This document shows, in pieces, positions 62,822 to 64,000 of a DNA stretch of 64,000 bases. The translations under genes were made by a program, and so were the position numbers. The stretch's first letter is position 1, and the number at the start of each line of letters is the position of its first letter. This DNA comes from Bacteroidales bacterium UBA5371 (GTDB lineage Bacteria; Bacteroidota; Bacteroidia; Bacteroidales; P3), in NCBI GenBank assembly GCA_002407855.1, contig DHPF01000006.1, forward strand, positions 124,001 to 188,000. The letters run 5' to 3'. The notes beneath the pieces are model-generated. The model searched no databases, was not told the origin of the DNA, and saw nothing but the letters and a program-made list of their open reading frames with translations.

Positions 62822-64000
62822 TTAAAATCCTTTTTTAATTTGTTTGAACATAATGCTTAATTCAGCAATTAGAAGAACGGTGAATAGAACGCAGAAAATA
62901 ATGAATGTTGTTGCAACAGAGCTTGTGCTAATAGCCGATATGGCAGCTCCTGTTGGCATAAGGTCTTGAATTACCCATGGCTGACGTCCCATTTCTGCAA
63001 CAAGCCAACCGCTATGCGATACCATATATGCAAGTGGAATGCAGGCAATACAGATATATAGGAACCATTTATAGTTTTCGTATGGCTTCTTCTTTTTAAT
63101 GAAGTAGGCAATAATGATATACATCAGGATAAAGAAGGAACCAAATATAACCATAAATCTAAAAGCATAGAAGGTTAGAGCAACATTTGGAACAAGCTCT
63201 GATTCATCTTTAATAAATCCATAACCAAAGTTTGAATAATTAGCATTAAGTATTTCTAATTGCTTATTGCTTTCCGCCAGATTGCCCTCTTTCTTTGCTT
63301 TCTTGTAGTCGGCAAGGGCAGTAATAGCTTTTTTACCACTTTCCATCTTTTCTTTGGCTGATAAAGGCACGCTTCCATCTGTTGTAGGGTATCCTCCTTC
63401 CAATAAATCGGTTATCCCTGGAACATAAGCGTCAATATCTCTGTAACCTAATAGAGACAGAGTGTAAGGAATTCCAATATTGAAATAATAAGGATTTTCT
63501 TTATCTTGCATAGCTTTTTCGTGAGGTTTCACTAATCCAATTGCAACAAGTGGAGCCTTGGTTTGCCCTTTATACAATCCTTCCATTGCTGCAAGTTTCA
63601 TAGGTTGCTTTTGAGCCACTTGATAAGCAGAACCATCACCAGTATATATTGTTAAAAGAATACCAATAACCCCAACAGGAAGAGCAATCTTTATACTCCT
63701 TTTAGCAAAGTCAATATGGCGTTTCTTTAATAAGAACCAAGCACTAACTCCAATGCAAGCCATAGAACCCACAACCCAACAAGATGTTATGGTATGGAAG
63801 AACTTGTTAATTGCAATTGGAGAAAGAGCAACAGCCCAAAAGTCAGTCATTTCATTTCTCACCGTGTCTGGATTAAATGTCATACCTGTTGGAAATTGCA
63901 TCCAAGCATTTGCAACCAAAATCCAAAGAGCAGAAATGGAAGCTCCAAACACAGTAAGCCAAGTGGAAGCCAAGTGAAATCCCTTGCTAACCTTATTCCA
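62822..64000 (-). CDS. cydA: Cytochrome bd oxidase subunit I (CydA), cut at the window edge
   Basis: The visible 392 residues are the C-terminal part. The frame stays open to base 64000, and the N-terminal ~125 residues (with the first heme ligand His) lie outside. Visible landmarks are HLASTWLTVFGAS, NKFFHTITSCWVVG (heme b558 His region), GDGSAYQVAQKQPMKLAAMEGL and ALTFYAFRFMVIFG with the heme b558 Met. The periplasmic quinol-binding loop before this Met is long and Lys/Glu-rich. CydA oxidises quinol and reduces oxygen at the inner membrane. It is upstream of cydB in one operon. Confidence 0.95.
   Translation of the reverse strand, partial: WNKVSKGFHLASTWLTVFGASISALWILVANAWMQFPTGMTFNPDTVRNEMTDFWAVALSPIAINKFFHTITSCWVVGSMACIGVSAWFLLKKRHIDFAKRSIKIALPVGVIGILLTIYTGDGSAYQVAQKQPMKLAAMEGLYKGQTKAPLVAIGLVKPHEKAMQDKENPYYFNIGIPYTLSLLGYRDIDAYVPGITDLLEGGYPTTDGSVPLSAKEKMESGKKAITALADYKKAKKEGNLAESNKQLEILNANYSNFGYGFIKDESELVPNVALTFYAFRFMVIFGSFFILMYIIIAYFIKKKKPYENYKWFLYICIACIPLAYMVSHSGWLVAEMGRQPWVIQDLMPTGAAISAISTSSVATTFIIFCVLFTVLLIAELSIMFKQIKKGF

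Overview
The window is AT-rich DNA from a member of the Bacteroidota, most likely an anaerobic or microaerophilic Bacteroidales-type organism. Three lines of evidence agree. Many genes have upstream promoters of the Bacteroidota form, TTTG-N18-20-TAnnTTTG. At least seven secreted proteins end in type IX secretion (T9SS) type A sorting domains, with 'YPNP' or similar motifs. The core gene set fits as well: a PorE-like OmpA/PD40 lipoprotein-type gene, bifunctional formiminotransferase-cyclodeaminase, HydF, cytochrome bd and a Tgt without zinc cysteines. There is no rRNA, no CRISPR array, no intact insertion sequence and no clear prophage. Most of the window is chromosomal housekeeping DNA interrupted by surface-protein genes.

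Layout. 1-1746: a lipoprotein and a NamZ-like peptidoglycan hydrolase. 1948-7756: a tight five-gene operon ffh-folD-queE-(PorE-like)-phoH. 7764-13433: an accessory stretch with a YD-repeat periplasmic protein, a Fic AMPylase with its own winged helix and putative operator repeats, an acyl-CoA synthetase and a stand-alone reverse transcriptase of the unknown-group/defence type. 13657-20940: metabolism and maturation genes (formiminotransferase-cyclodeaminase, panC with a small membrane protein, hydF, a DUF4810/DUF799 lipoprotein pair, radA). 20991-25300: small secreted proteins, three of them T9SS cargo. 25535-37548: tRNA-Ala(GGC) and an 11.7-kb gene for a 3915-residue T9SS surface protein.

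38346-43673 (minus strand) is a second five-gene operon: tgt, an LptF/LptG-type permease, a GH3-like protein, sufE and an oligopeptide ABC permease. It diverges from a GT2 - ECF sigma - GNAT operon. A TonB-dependent receptor and tRNA-Arg(ACG) follow. Next comes a 0.9-kb gene-free stretch with ten copies or variants of the G-rich 14-mer TGGGGTGGGTAGTT, then an M3 peptidase. 51632-57962 holds three tandem T9SS beta-propeller paralogues that share nearly identical patches in a mosaic pattern and a duplicated terminator. The window closes with truA, ilvE, a GT9 glycosyltransferase, a DUF456 protein, cydB and the 3'-part of cydA.

The functional theme is cell-surface biology: T9SS cargo, a candidate T9SS envelope component, a TonB receptor and lipid/LPS export. 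The most unusual items are the dispersed G-rich repeat field, the mosaic cargo paralogues, the stand-alone reverse transcriptase, the Fic gene with palindromic repeats at its promoter, and 5'-UTR stem-loops ahead of three T9SS cargo genes. All family assignments come from reading motifs by eye; no database search was run.
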